Positions 18,342 through 26,346 of a stretch of DNA of 64,000 nucleotides are shown one piece after another. Below the pieces are notes generated by a model. That model was given only the letters and a program-made list of their open reading frames with translations. It made no database searches and was not told the origin of the DNA. Source of the DNA: Fimbriimonas sp. (GTDB lineage Bacteria > Armatimonadota > Fimbriimonadia > Fimbriimonadales > Fimbriimonadaceae). A program made the translations under genes and the position numbers. Every line of letters begins with the position of its first letter. Within the stretch, counting starts at the first letter, position 1. Where the stretch lies: NCBI GenBank assembly GCA_031292555.1, contig JARLGV010000011.1:1-64000 (forward strand), written 5' to 3'.

Positions 18342-19592
18342 TCAGTCCTCGACAAGATAGCGAGGATCGACGCGATACGTTCGGCCGTCATCGCCCCGCA
18401 AAACCAGGCTGACTGCGCCGAACTTGGTTAACGCTGCCCTCGTCGTCTTCGGGTTCTTTGCGATTCGGCATCGAACAATGCGGTGCCCGAAATGCAACTC
18501 AACAGAGCCGTTGCGAGCGGCAGAGAACTTCGCAGTTAGGCATCGACTCCACTGCAGGCCCACTATCGCGGACGCAATCCCGCCCATGATGAGGCCGACG
18601 CCGCATCCAAATAGAATCCACGCCGGCGTTCGATCGCCATCGTGCGGAACGAACAAAGGCAGACTCGCGCATAGGCTTCCAAGAATTCCAAGCACGATGC
18701 CGGCTACCAGCAGATCACTCGATTCGCCGAGGCCCTTCGGACAGACATACCGGTAAATCCGCCCAGGCTCCATTGCCACCGCGTCCAGCTTCCCATGCCT
18801 AGAATTGATGAACTCAACGAGTTCGGCGTGCTTCTGACGACTACGTTTCGCAACCCAACTCAGCAGCGGAATTTCGCAGAACTGCACTGCAAGCAAAAGA
18901 AGGCTCACTCCCAACCCGGCCGCAACCAATTCACCCAATCCGAACAGCCTTTGGACTAAGGTGGCTTCGGGGTTGGCCTCGACTGCGATAAAGCGGTCCT
19001 TTGCGACCATGAACAGTGGAATGCAGCCGGCGCCCACCGCGATCAACGGGGCTAGGAGCCACCACGATCGCTTGCGCGGAATCCTCTCTCGCTCGGCCAT
19101 CCCCTGAGCCCTAAGAGATTTCACCTTTGTACGGATTACGCTGAGGACCAGCAGACGGTCGGCGTGCTTGGATTCCAGTCCCGACAGCGAAAGCGGGAAC
19201 CCGTCTGCGTCGCACGGCCACGTGTCCCGTTTTGCCCGGATCGTCATCTCAGACCACCGGCAGTTCTGCCGGGCGATACCGTGACGCTCCACGGTGATCC
19301 CTTCTCGATTTACCGTCACTCTAAGGCCCGTTCGGTCTCGGCGGTACACGATGACCGATATGGCGCCGGCGAGCACCGACACGCCGACCGCACCCCACAG
19401 CAGGCTGGGCTGCAGCGACCAGTCGGTGGCAAGCACCTCCGCCGTCATCATGAGGAAGAACACGAGAAAGAATGTGCCGACGGTTACCGAATAGGCCAGA
19501 GCAAAGAGGCGCCCAGGAGACGCCTCGAACACAACATCTTCGGTCAAGACCTCCGGTTCGGCATCGCCCCGATAGGCGAAAGCGTCGCTCAT
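18342..19592 (-). CDS. Multi-pass membrane protein, unknown
   Basis: The 416-residue protein has paired hydrophobic segments at about 30-52, 65-82, 178-196, 222-243, 290-312 and 322-345. A soluble loop around 85-170 includes GITVERHGIARQNCRW, a PH-like strand pattern often seen in bacterial membrane-associated domains. The C-terminus carries a second beta-rich soluble part ending RTYRVDPRYLVED. No family was recognised. It lies 42 bp before the deacetylase gene on the same strand (upstream is free), so a shared transcript is possible. Confidence 0.7.
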   Translation of the reverse strand: MSDAFAYRGDAEPEVLTEDVVFEASPGRLFALAYSVTVGTFFLVFFLMMTAEVLATDWSLQPSLLWGAVGVSVLAGAISVIVYRRDRTGLRVTVNREGITVERHGIARQNCRWSEMTIRAKRDTWPCDADGFPLSLSGLESKHADRLLVLSVIRTKVKSLRAQGMAERERIPRKRSWWLLAPLIAVGAGCIPLFMVAKDRFIAVEANPEATLVQRLFGLGELVAAGLGVSLLLLAVQFCEIPLLSWVAKRSRQKHAELVEFINSRHGKLDAVAMEPGRIYRYVCPKGLGESSDLLVAGIVLGILGSLCASLPLFVPHDGDRTPAWILFGCGVGLIMGGIASAIVGLQWSRCLTAKFSAARNGSVELHFGHRIVRCRIAKNPKTTRAALTKFGAVSLVLRGDDGRTYRVDPRYLVED

Positions 19593-19634
19593 AGCTCAAT
19601 CTACCGTCGACGTCGCCAGAACGCCTCACGTAAG

Positions 19635-20627
19635 CTATTTGGAGTCTTGGGTCACGGTCGCGGATCCCGCATTTGGAAGTACGTCAATGCGCGCAAGACC
19701 TGCTCGAACGACCTCCCCATGCACGACTCTCTTGCCTTGCACGATACGGATCTGATCCCAATTCACGGGAACCGAGATCTCGACGGTAAGCGGCTGGTCG
19801 TATAGTGCGGCAACGGAGCAGCCAAACGTCTCCAGTTTCGTTCGATCGCACATTACGGACACGCTGACCATGCTCGATCCCGTGCGTTTGACGACGGGTT
19901 GTTCGGCCGCTTCACGCTCGACGACGTACTTGTAGATGTCGATATTCGGCGCGATCCAAAGTGCGGGCCGATGCGCAACCATGAAATCGAGCAGATGCGT
20001 TAGCGTCGGCAAGCTTGTACTGAGCCACTCGCCCCCTGCGCCGTGCATCGAAACGTTGCTCCAGGCATGAGTGTCGATCGCCTTCTGGACGTAGCTCACC
20101 GGGTCGGTCTTCTGTTCATCGAAGAAGTTCCGTCGATCAGCGAGCACGAGTCGGTACTTCTCGAGGACCTTCGCCAATTGCTCCGGCGTGAAACCCCAAG
20201 GCACTCCGCCGGGGATGGCGAACGAAGTCAGGCGCGGACGGGCGCCCAGGACTCGATCCAGTTGGGCAGAGCAAAGGCCGATCTCTTTGTCCAGTTCCTC
20301 GATCGTCTTGGCGCCCGAGTGGTGAGCGGTGTGGTTACCCAGCTCGTGGCCGGCTTTTGGAACGTCTACTTCCCACTCATGACGATGGGACTTGTATTGC
20401 CCACTCTCCGTGTTTACAAAGAACGTCGCATGGATCCCGCGTGCGTTGAGCAGCGGAATCGCGTTTGCGAGTTGGGATGTCATGGAGTCGTCGAACTGAA
20501 GCGAAACCGCCGCCTCGGCACCACCCAAGAACCGGCAGATCCCAGGAACACCCGGCTCGCGAGCCGATCCTTGCGTCAAGCAGGTCCCCAATGCCACGAA
20601 AAAAACTGCGGTTGCGAGTTGTATCAT
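19635..20627 (-). CDS. Secreted polysaccharide deacetylase (NodB-type)
   Basis: The 330-residue protein has a signal peptide (MIQLATAVFFVALGTCLTQ). The NodB motif 1 is present as VSLQFDDSM with catalytic and metal aspartates. Motif 2 is HELGNHTAHH, supplying the H-x3-H metal site. A beta-strand domain follows the barrel. The family removes N- or O-acetyl groups from polysaccharides such as chitin, xylan or peptidoglycan; the substrate here is unknown. ATG 20627 is chosen because it starts the signal peptide; the open frame runs to 20780 without one. It is divergent from the GH-A hydrolase. Confidence 0.88.
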   Translation of the reverse strand: MIQLATAVFFVALGTCLTQGSAREPGVPGICRFLGGAEAAVSLQFDDSMTSQLANAIPLLNARGIHATFFVNTESGQYKSHRHEWEVDVPKAGHELGNHTAHHSGAKTIEELDKEIGLCSAQLDRVLGARPRLTSFAIPGGVPWGFTPEQLAKVLEKYRLVLADRRNFFDEQKTDPVSYVQKAIDTHAWSNVSMHGAGGEWLSTSLPTLTHLLDFMVAHRPALWIAPNIDIYKYVVEREAAEQPVVKRTGSSMVSVSVMCDRTKLETFGCSVAALYDQPLTVEISVPVNWDQIRIVQGKRVVHGEVVRAGLARIDVLPNAGSATVTQDSK

Positions 20628-20716
20628 TGCCAAGCTCGAATACAGCCTGTTATAGCATGGGCCGGGCGTCATTCCTGGCGGACGGAACATCGGAGACGCT
20701 TCGAGGACTATCCTAT

Positions 20717-20737
20717 GGGCTACCCGCGGGTAAGCCC
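20717..20737. promoter_or_regulatory. 21-bp inverted repeat just before a hydrolase start
   Basis: GGGCT-ACCCGCGGGT-A-AGCCC contains a perfect 10-bp palindrome ACCCGCGGGT with outer GGGCT/AGCCC arms, ending 11 bp before ATG 20749. It could be an operator or an RNA hairpin; no nearby regulator gene is evident. Confidence 0.45.
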
Positions 20738-20748
20738 GCACCACAATC

Positions 20749-22020
20749 ATGATGCTACTCGCGACTCTCTTGGCACTCATTGCCGGTCAGAAGCCTGCGA
20801 TGCAGGACTTCATTGGGCTCAACGTACACACAGTGCTCTTCAAGCCTGATCTCTACCGGCCAGTGTCGTCGGTCGTGCGCGACTACCACGCGATCGACTG
20901 GGATCTTGGCCAGAGCCCAAACAACCCGGCGACCTTTCCAATGTCGAGAAACGGGGTGAACTGGCTAGATCTCTATGGCGGATGGGGAAAACACGGGTAC
21001 CGCATCGATGTGACGGTTCAGTTCGACCGGCTTCCTCCCAATCTTTGGACGCCCCAAAATGAGTCCGCGTATGGCGAGGCCTTTGCCAAATACTTCGGAC
21101 CGTCGCACGGTCAGGGCCTTGTCGATTCCATCGAAATTGGAAACGAGCCGAGCGAGTTCAGCGAGACGCAGTATCGGTTGATGTTTGAAAACATGGCTAG
21201 GGGTGTCCGGAAGGCTGACCCCAAGGTCAAGATCGCCACATGCGCCGTCGCGGTCGGGAAGCAGGACAAGTATTCGAAGGACATCGCGTGCCTCGCGGGG
21301 CTGGAGTCGCTGATCGACATCGTCAATGTCCACACCTATGCGTTCGCCGAGGCCTATCCGACTTGGAGACGGAGTTACCCCGAGGACCCGAAGATCGCCT
21401 ATCTGAAGCAGGTTACCGATATCATTCGATGGCGGAACGCTCATATTCCCGGAAAACCGGTATGGGTGACCGAATTCGGCTACGACTCCACAACCAAGCC
21501 GAACAAGCCGACCGGCGATTTCGCCAAATGGGTAGGCAATTCGGATCTTGAGCAGGCCGAATACATCGTGAGATCATATCTCGTGTTCTCGGCAATGGAA
21601 GTCGAGAGGGCGTACCTGTTCTTCTTCAACGACAGCGACGACCCCCAACTGCATGGTTCATCGGGCCTAACCCGAAACTACCAGCCCAAACCTGCATTCT
21701 ATGCGGTCGCTCACCTACAAAAAACTCTCGGAGGCTACCGATTCGAAAGAGCCGTCCTCGAACGGCCGAACGACATCTACCTGTATCAGTACCGTGGGAA
21801 AACCCACTCAAACGAGATCGTCTGGGTGGCATGGTCACCCACTGGCTCTAATCGGTCCGTCGAAGCGGTTCTTCCCAATCCGCAAGGAACAATCATTAGC
21901 GCCGAGCGCATGCCGCTCTCACCAAGCGCACCCGAAACCGTTCCGGTCCAGCGAGACGCCGATGGCCAGCTACGCCTGACGATTTCTGAGCGTCCCGTCT
22001 TTTTGTCCGTTCGGCAATAA
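20749..22020 (+). CDS. Secreted clan GH-A glycoside hydrolase (GH39-like)
   Basis: The 423-residue protein has a short signal peptide (MLLATLLALIAG) and a TIM-barrel with the two clan GH-A glutamates: E133 in SIEIGNEPSEF (acid/base) and E242 in VWVTEFGYDS (nucleophile). The downstream YLFFFNDS and a beta-rich C-terminal domain resemble GH39 and related families. The exact family is not certain. The ATG at 20749 is followed directly by another ATG at 20752. It is divergent from the deacetylase and stands alone. Confidence 0.78.
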   Translation: MMLLATLLALIAGQKPAMQDFIGLNVHTVLFKPDLYRPVSSVVRDYHAIDWDLGQSPNNPATFPMSRNGVNWLDLYGGWGKHGYRIDVTVQFDRLPPNLWTPQNESAYGEAFAKYFGPSHGQGLVDSIEIGNEPSEFSETQYRLMFENMARGVRKADPKVKIATCAVAVGKQDKYSKDIACLAGLESLIDIVNVHTYAFAEAYPTWRRSYPEDPKIAYLKQVTDIIRWRNAHIPGKPVWVTEFGYDSTTKPNKPTGDFAKWVGNSDLEQAEYIVRSYLVFSAMEVERAYLFFFNDSDDPQLHGSSGLTRNYQPKPAFYAVAHLQKTLGGYRFERAVLERPNDIYLYQYRGKTHSNEIVWVAWSPTGSNRSVEAVLPNPQGTIISAERMPLSPSAPETVPVQRDADGQLRLTISERPVFLSVRQ

Positions 22021-22455
22021 CCGCTCCCGCGTGTTCCAACGGAGTGCATGGGCCCAAGGGGAGTACGTCGACATGTGTTTGGGCATCATGAACCGCCTTG
22101 AGGTTCTACGTCCGTGATTTGGACTCTCGCCGATCCCTGATCACGTGACATAGCAGTTGGGACCGGCAGGTAAGCCAGTCCCAATCTGGATGGGGTTGGG
22201 AGTCTTCAACCCAGATCTGTACGAAAGTCGATGGCCCTATCGTCGCTAGGCGCCTTTATGAGATTCACAACCTACGATTGCAGCGATGCGGATTTGGACT
22301 GCCGTTGTAACGTGATGTTTTCGGACCGGAGTCAGGTCGCGGCAGGTGTTCCGGAGAACGCGATTCGTTCAAGCGAGGCAGACGCAATACCCGTCAGGTT
22401 CCATTGCCTAGCGACACATCGGTCCCACGTAGCGTAGACTGAGACACAAACAACC
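22021..22455. other. 435-bp intergenic region with two tandem hairpins
   Basis: No convincing gene. TTGGGAC (22157-22163) pairs with GTCCCAA (22178-22184), with an inner GGC/GCC. Directly after, ATCTGG...GTTG pairs with CAACCCAGAT around 22185-22220. No T tract follows either. They could be a terminator for the upstream hydrolase or part of a structured leader for the URO-D gene. Confidence 0.4.
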
Positions 22456-23403
22456 GTGAACAAACGAGAGGCTCTTCTACGGTATTTGGAGGGTGACCGA
22501 GTCGGCGAGTACACACCGGCGGCCTTCTTCCTCCACTTTGGCGACGACTACAAGCTCGGCGAGGCCGCAATCCAGAGGCACAAGGAGTTCTTCGCGGCAA
22601 CCGACATGGATTTTGTGAAGATCCAGTTTGAGTTGGGCGTCCCTCAGCTTGAGATCTCGCGTGACACCGACTTCGAGCGCATACCCTACCTGCCTCTCGT
22701 GTACTACAAGCCGCAGCTCGAAGTTGTGAAAGGCTTGGTCACTGCGCTGAAGTCTGAAGCGCACGTCGTACTCACTCTGTACTCCCCATTCATGCTTCTG
22801 GGCAATATGGTCGGTCGGCAGATTTTGATCGACCATATGGAACGGAGCCCGGAGATGGTGTTCCGAGCGCTAGAGACGGTTACGGAGAGCCTCTTGGAAT
22901 TCGTGCGTGAGTGCGTCCGAATTGGACTAGACGGCTTCTATCACTCGACGCAAGGGGGCGAAAGCCACCGCTTTATGGATCCGGACATCTTCCAGCACTG
23001 GATCAAGCCGACCGATCACTTGGTGATGAACGAGATCGATGAAACCTGCAATTTCAACATCCTTCACATCTGCGACTATCACCAGGAATTCGGCGGTTAC
23101 AACGACTTGAGCCCATTCGTGGACTATCCCGGCACCGTCGTCAACGTCTCTACCGAGATCGGCGGCGCGAGCGTCGCTCCATCCTATCTTTCGCAGTTCT
23201 TCGAGCGCCCCTATATGGGCGGTCTAAATCGGCTCGGGGTTTTGGCCAACGGTACCGAAGCAGAGGCGCGAGCCGCCGCAAGAAAGGTGCTCGATCAGGC
23301 GCCACCGAGGTTTATCCTTGGAGCCGATTGCACGGTGCCGCCTACGACTCCTTGGTCTAACCTCAGAGCGGCCGTCGACGAAGCTCATGGGATCCGCCCT
23401 TAG
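22456..23403 (+). CDS. URO-D superfamily protein 3
   Basis: The 315-residue protein starts at GTG with NKREALLRYLEGDRVGEYTP, a typical URO-D-superfamily opening. It keeps FNILHICDYH, the H-x-C position, and ends FILGADCTVPPTTPWSNLRA. It is more distant from the other two copies and lacks their TQ.TLPFGTP segment. A demethylase or methyltransferase role is plausible for the superfamily; the substrate is unknown. It is isolated, with long intergenic stretches on both sides. Confidence 0.82.
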   Translation: MNKREALLRYLEGDRVGEYTPAAFFLHFGDDYKLGEAAIQRHKEFFAATDMDFVKIQFELGVPQLEISRDTDFERIPYLPLVYYKPQLEVVKGLVTALKSEAHVVLTLYSPFMLLGNMVGRQILIDHMERSPEMVFRALETVTESLLEFVRECVRIGLDGFYHSTQGGESHRFMDPDIFQHWIKPTDHLVMNEIDETCNFNILHICDYHQEFGGYNDLSPFVDYPGTVVNVSTEIGGASVAPSYLSQFFERPYMGGLNRLGVLANGTEAEARAAARKVLDQAPPRFILGADCTVPPTTPWSNLRAAVDEAHGIRP

Positions 23404-23826
23404 TCGCTGCAGAGGCGATAGAAGGGATGGTAGCCAACCGGTGGATCAAGGCTAGCTGAACACTTGGATGCCCCTACTTCGATATCGCCGAAGATCGGGC
23501 CGGTATTGGAATAGTCGTGCGCTGCCGCCAAGGAGGGCCGAAGGCGACTGGTTGAGGATAAAACGGTTAAACCTCACGATCGAGGCAGATTTCCTGCAAT
23601 CGAATGAGCCTCGTCCCCGTCTTATCAAACAGGTGTGTCAAGCGCATAGAATGCCCGGTCTTCACATTAGGATGATGGGGAGTGTCTGGGGGCGTCGCGG
23701 GACTGCGATGATTCATATTTGCGTTCTGGGGCCGAATCACACTAAAATGAAGCGTCACCTATGGATGGGTGATCGGAAAGAGGTTGGACGTGTCTAACCC
23801 ATCGCTATCAAGCAAGGAATGCGCAA
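23404..23826. other. 423-bp intergenic region
   Basis: No gene supported. A short frame just after the URO-D stop (23403-23456) encodes AEAIEGMVANRWIKAS, faintly like the C-terminal ETLEALVTEGWVKAS of the halogenase-like protein; it may be a chance match. GGTTGGACGTGTCTAACC (about 23782-23799) is an imperfect inverted repeat ahead of the next gene. Confidence 0.35.
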
Positions 23827-24381
23827 ATGATACAACAAGCTCATATCGAACCAGCCCCGCGCTGTTGCTGCCCCCGTTGCGGCAGCTCTGAGATCTCCAC
23901 GATGTCTGAGTTGGGCGATTTGGTGTCGACACCCTCCTACCAGTTTTCGTCCGATTTGGCGGAATGGCTCTCCGCTCCACAGAGCCCGGACCGTCCCGTT
24001 TCAAGCCGCCGTCGGGTTGCCGCGCGAAACAGCGTTGCTTTTGGCGTCACTTCGATGATCGTTTTCACGATTGCGTTCTTCGCCTTAACCGGTTATCCTC
24101 CCACGTTGCCATTCGTACTTCTTGAAGTAGCGATTGCCATTACGATCGGCGCCCGCACATGGAGAACCGAATCGAGGATTGCCGCCACCGAGGATTCGCT
24201 CCTCATGGAGACTCACGTCGAGCGATATCGCTCGTACCTGCATCGACGCCGGGTGTGGTCTCGTCTTCGTTACTGTTTCAAATGCGCGATGGTCGTCGAT
24301 CCGGCAACGCTTCAATCGGCGTCGCTCTTCGACATCCACGAACTGGCCAATCGACGGTTTACCGAGGTGAGTCTCAAATAA
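23827..24381 (+). CDS. Zinc-ribbon membrane protein heading the BcsB-like/NfrB-like operon
   Basis: The 184-residue protein has an N-terminal CCPRCG pair and a C-terminal YCFKC that could form a zinc ribbon. Between them are two hydrophobic segments (about 75-95 and 98-112) and basic flanks. AAGGA lies upstream of ATG 23827. It ends eight bases before the BcsB-like start, so the genes are probably co-transcribed. No family was recognised; a structural or regulatory role in exopolysaccharide synthesis is inferred from position only. Confidence 0.65.
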   Translation: MIQQAHIEPAPRCCCPRCGSSEISTMSELGDLVSTPSYQFSSDLAEWLSAPQSPDRPVSSRRRVAARNSVAFGVTSMIVFTIAFFALTGYPPTLPFVLLEVAIAITIGARTWRTESRIAATEDSLLMETHVERYRSYLHRRRVWSRLRYCFKCAMVVDPATLQSASLFDIHELANRRFTEVSLK

Positions 24382-24389
24382 AACGGTGC

Positions 24390-26336
24390 ATGGCAGCTTT
24401 GTGGTTAGGAGCGATTGCGGCAACTGGATCGGCAACCGACATCCAGATACACCCGATCCTTAGCGACAAAGCCGTCCATTCGAACAGCGACCGATGGCGC
24501 TATTTCTTCGAACTCCCTCACGGGGTCAACGTATCGAAGGATGGTTCGTTCTCTCTAGAATACGACACATCGCCCACGATGACGGGTGTGCGGGCGAACA
24601 TGACTGTTCTACTTAACGGCGTGCCCATCGACTCCGTCACGCTACAGCCCGAAGGAAAGACCGCGTTCCACTGGGAGGTCCCGCTTCCCGCCGCCAACTT
24701 CAAGGAAGGTTTCAACGAACTCACGGTAGCCACCCGTAGCCGGACGGTAGACGGGCCTTGCCTTGAAGACGACGATCTGCGGAACTGGGTAAAGTTCCGA
24801 GCGACGTCACTTATATCGTTTCACTTGGCTGATATGGATAGATTTCCGTTGTCAGCCTATCCGTATCCCTATATCAACGGGCTATCTCAGCCGGCTACCA
24901 GTACGCCGATCGTCCTTGGACCCGCTGCAGGGGACACAACGTTCTCTGCCGCATTCAACCTTGCGGCCAGTTGGGGCAGGAGGTTGACGGAGAAGCCGCT
25001 GATCGTCCAGGTGACTCGATCCCAAGTGACCGGTCAAGCCGTCCACCTAGGACTTCGAAAGGAACTCGCCAACCCCAAACAGAAGCTCTCGATTGAGGTT
25101 CATGACAGCGGAATGTGGATCACAGGGTTTAGCCCCGCACGGCTGGACGCTGCCGTCAATACGCTGAACTATCCCGAAGTGACCGCCCAGATGAAGGGAT
25201 TTGCCGCTCCTGCGCTGGATTACACTCCTCCACCCCAATCGGTCGAGACCCGACTCGGAATCACCAACTTCGACGAACTTGGCTACTCGGCGATCAACCT
25301 CACCGGGATCGGAACCCAAAGCACTACCATCGTCTTGCGCCGCCCGCTCCTGCTTCAGTTGGGACGGGGCGTCCAACTCAGGCTTCACTTCCGGCATGCC
25401 GCGACGTTGGTGAATACGCGCTCTCTCCTTGCCGTCACGATCAACAATCAGTACATCGGCAGCGTCGCGCTCACTCCGGAAAACGCCAACGACGGCACGA
25501 TGGTCTGCACGGTGCCGATCAACCTGGTCGATAGCAACGAGTGGAGCATCATGATTACGGCGCATAACGATATCGCCAATGTCGACTGCTCGAAAAACTA
25601 CGACGACGTCGCCTGGACCACCATCCTGGGCTCTTCCGAATTCGAGCTTCGCGAAGGTTCTCTTCCGAGTCTTCCTTATCTGGAAGGCTTTCCCTACGTC
25701 CGTAACCGCGAGGGCAAGCTCCCTCAGAAACTAACCGTCGGCCTTGGCCCCCATCCAAGCGACGCCGAACTCTCGTTTGTGGCGGCCACCGCCGCGCTTG
25801 CCGCCCAATCGAACCACGGCACACCCACCTGGGTCGCTTCGACCGGCGACACGACCGGGAACGAGGACTTGATCATCGGTCGCTTGAATGACGACAAGCG
25901 CTTCAAGGGAATCATGGACACGTTCGGGGTTAAGCCCACCTCCAACGGCGTCCCGGAAGTGATCAAGGACCTTCCCATCCTCGCTTCGACCTTGGTCGAT
26001 TCAGTCGTGGTTCAGGCGGTTCACAAACCATCGGGCGGCGTCGGTTACGTTGTCTTGGCCGCCTCCGACCAAGCCCTCAACCGATTCACCGCCTTTCTCG
26101 CCGACCCCAAATCGGAAGGCGCCCTTCGCGGTCAGGTTGCGGTGTTCTCGGTTGGTGGAGACCTTTACACATTCGACATGCTTTCACAACCCGAACGGCG
26201 CGTCGACGAGAAATCCGAGATGCAGCGATACAAGCCGGAAATGAAGATCGGGATGACTTCGTTCCTGGTCTGCCTCGGCCTCGTCGCGATTTACATCGGC
26301 AGCAAATTCGTGAAACGGAAGCATCCCAAGAAATAG
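24390..26336 (+). CDS. BcsB-like periplasmic polysaccharide synthase subunit
   Basis: The 648-residue protein starts with a short signal-like region (AALWLGAIAATGSATD). It has the alternating beta-sandwich and flavodoxin-like layout of cellulose synthase regulatory subunit BcsB, including MTVLLNGVPIDSV in the first sandwich domain, a second sandwich with LLAVTINNQYIGSV, and a single C-terminal transmembrane helix (SFLVCLGLVAIYIGSKF) followed by lysines. BcsB guides the glucan chain and is anchored by that helix beside BcsA. Here the partner is an NfrB-like glycosyltransferase 10 bp downstream, not a standard BcsA. ATG 24390 is chosen because the long upstream frame overlaps the preceding gene. 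Confidence 0.75.
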   Translation: MAALWLGAIAATGSATDIQIHPILSDKAVHSNSDRWRYFFELPHGVNVSKDGSFSLEYDTSPTMTGVRANMTVLLNGVPIDSVTLQPEGKTAFHWEVPLPAANFKEGFNELTVATRSRTVDGPCLEDDDLRNWVKFRATSLISFHLADMDRFPLSAYPYPYINGLSQPATSTPIVLGPAAGDTTFSAAFNLAASWGRRLTEKPLIVQVTRSQVTGQAVHLGLRKELANPKQKLSIEVHDSGMWITGFSPARLDAAVNTLNYPEVTAQMKGFAAPALDYTPPPQSVETRLGITNFDELGYSAINLTGIGTQSTTIVLRRPLLLQLGRGVQLRLHFRHAATLVNTRSLLAVTINNQYIGSVALTPENANDGTMVCTVPINLVDSNEWSIMITAHNDIANVDCSKNYDDVAWTTILGSSEFELREGSLPSLPYLEGFPYVRNREGKLPQKLTVGLGPHPSDAELSFVAATAALAAQSNHGTPTWVASTGDTTGNEDLIIGRLNDDKRFKGIMDTFGVKPTSNGVPEVIKDLPILASTLVDSVVVQAVHKPSGGVGYVVLAASDQALNRFTAFLADPKSEGALRGQVAVFSVGGDLYTFDMLSQPERRVDEKSEMQRYKPEMKIGMTSFLVCLGLVAIYIGSKFVKRKHPKK

Positions 26337-26346
26337 CAGAGATCCG

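Noticed and set aside
23403-23456. Short frame AEAIEGMVANRWIKAS resembling the halogenase C-terminus
   Set aside because: Eighteen residues with about half matching is too short to call a gene remnant; kept only as a note in the intergenic entry.
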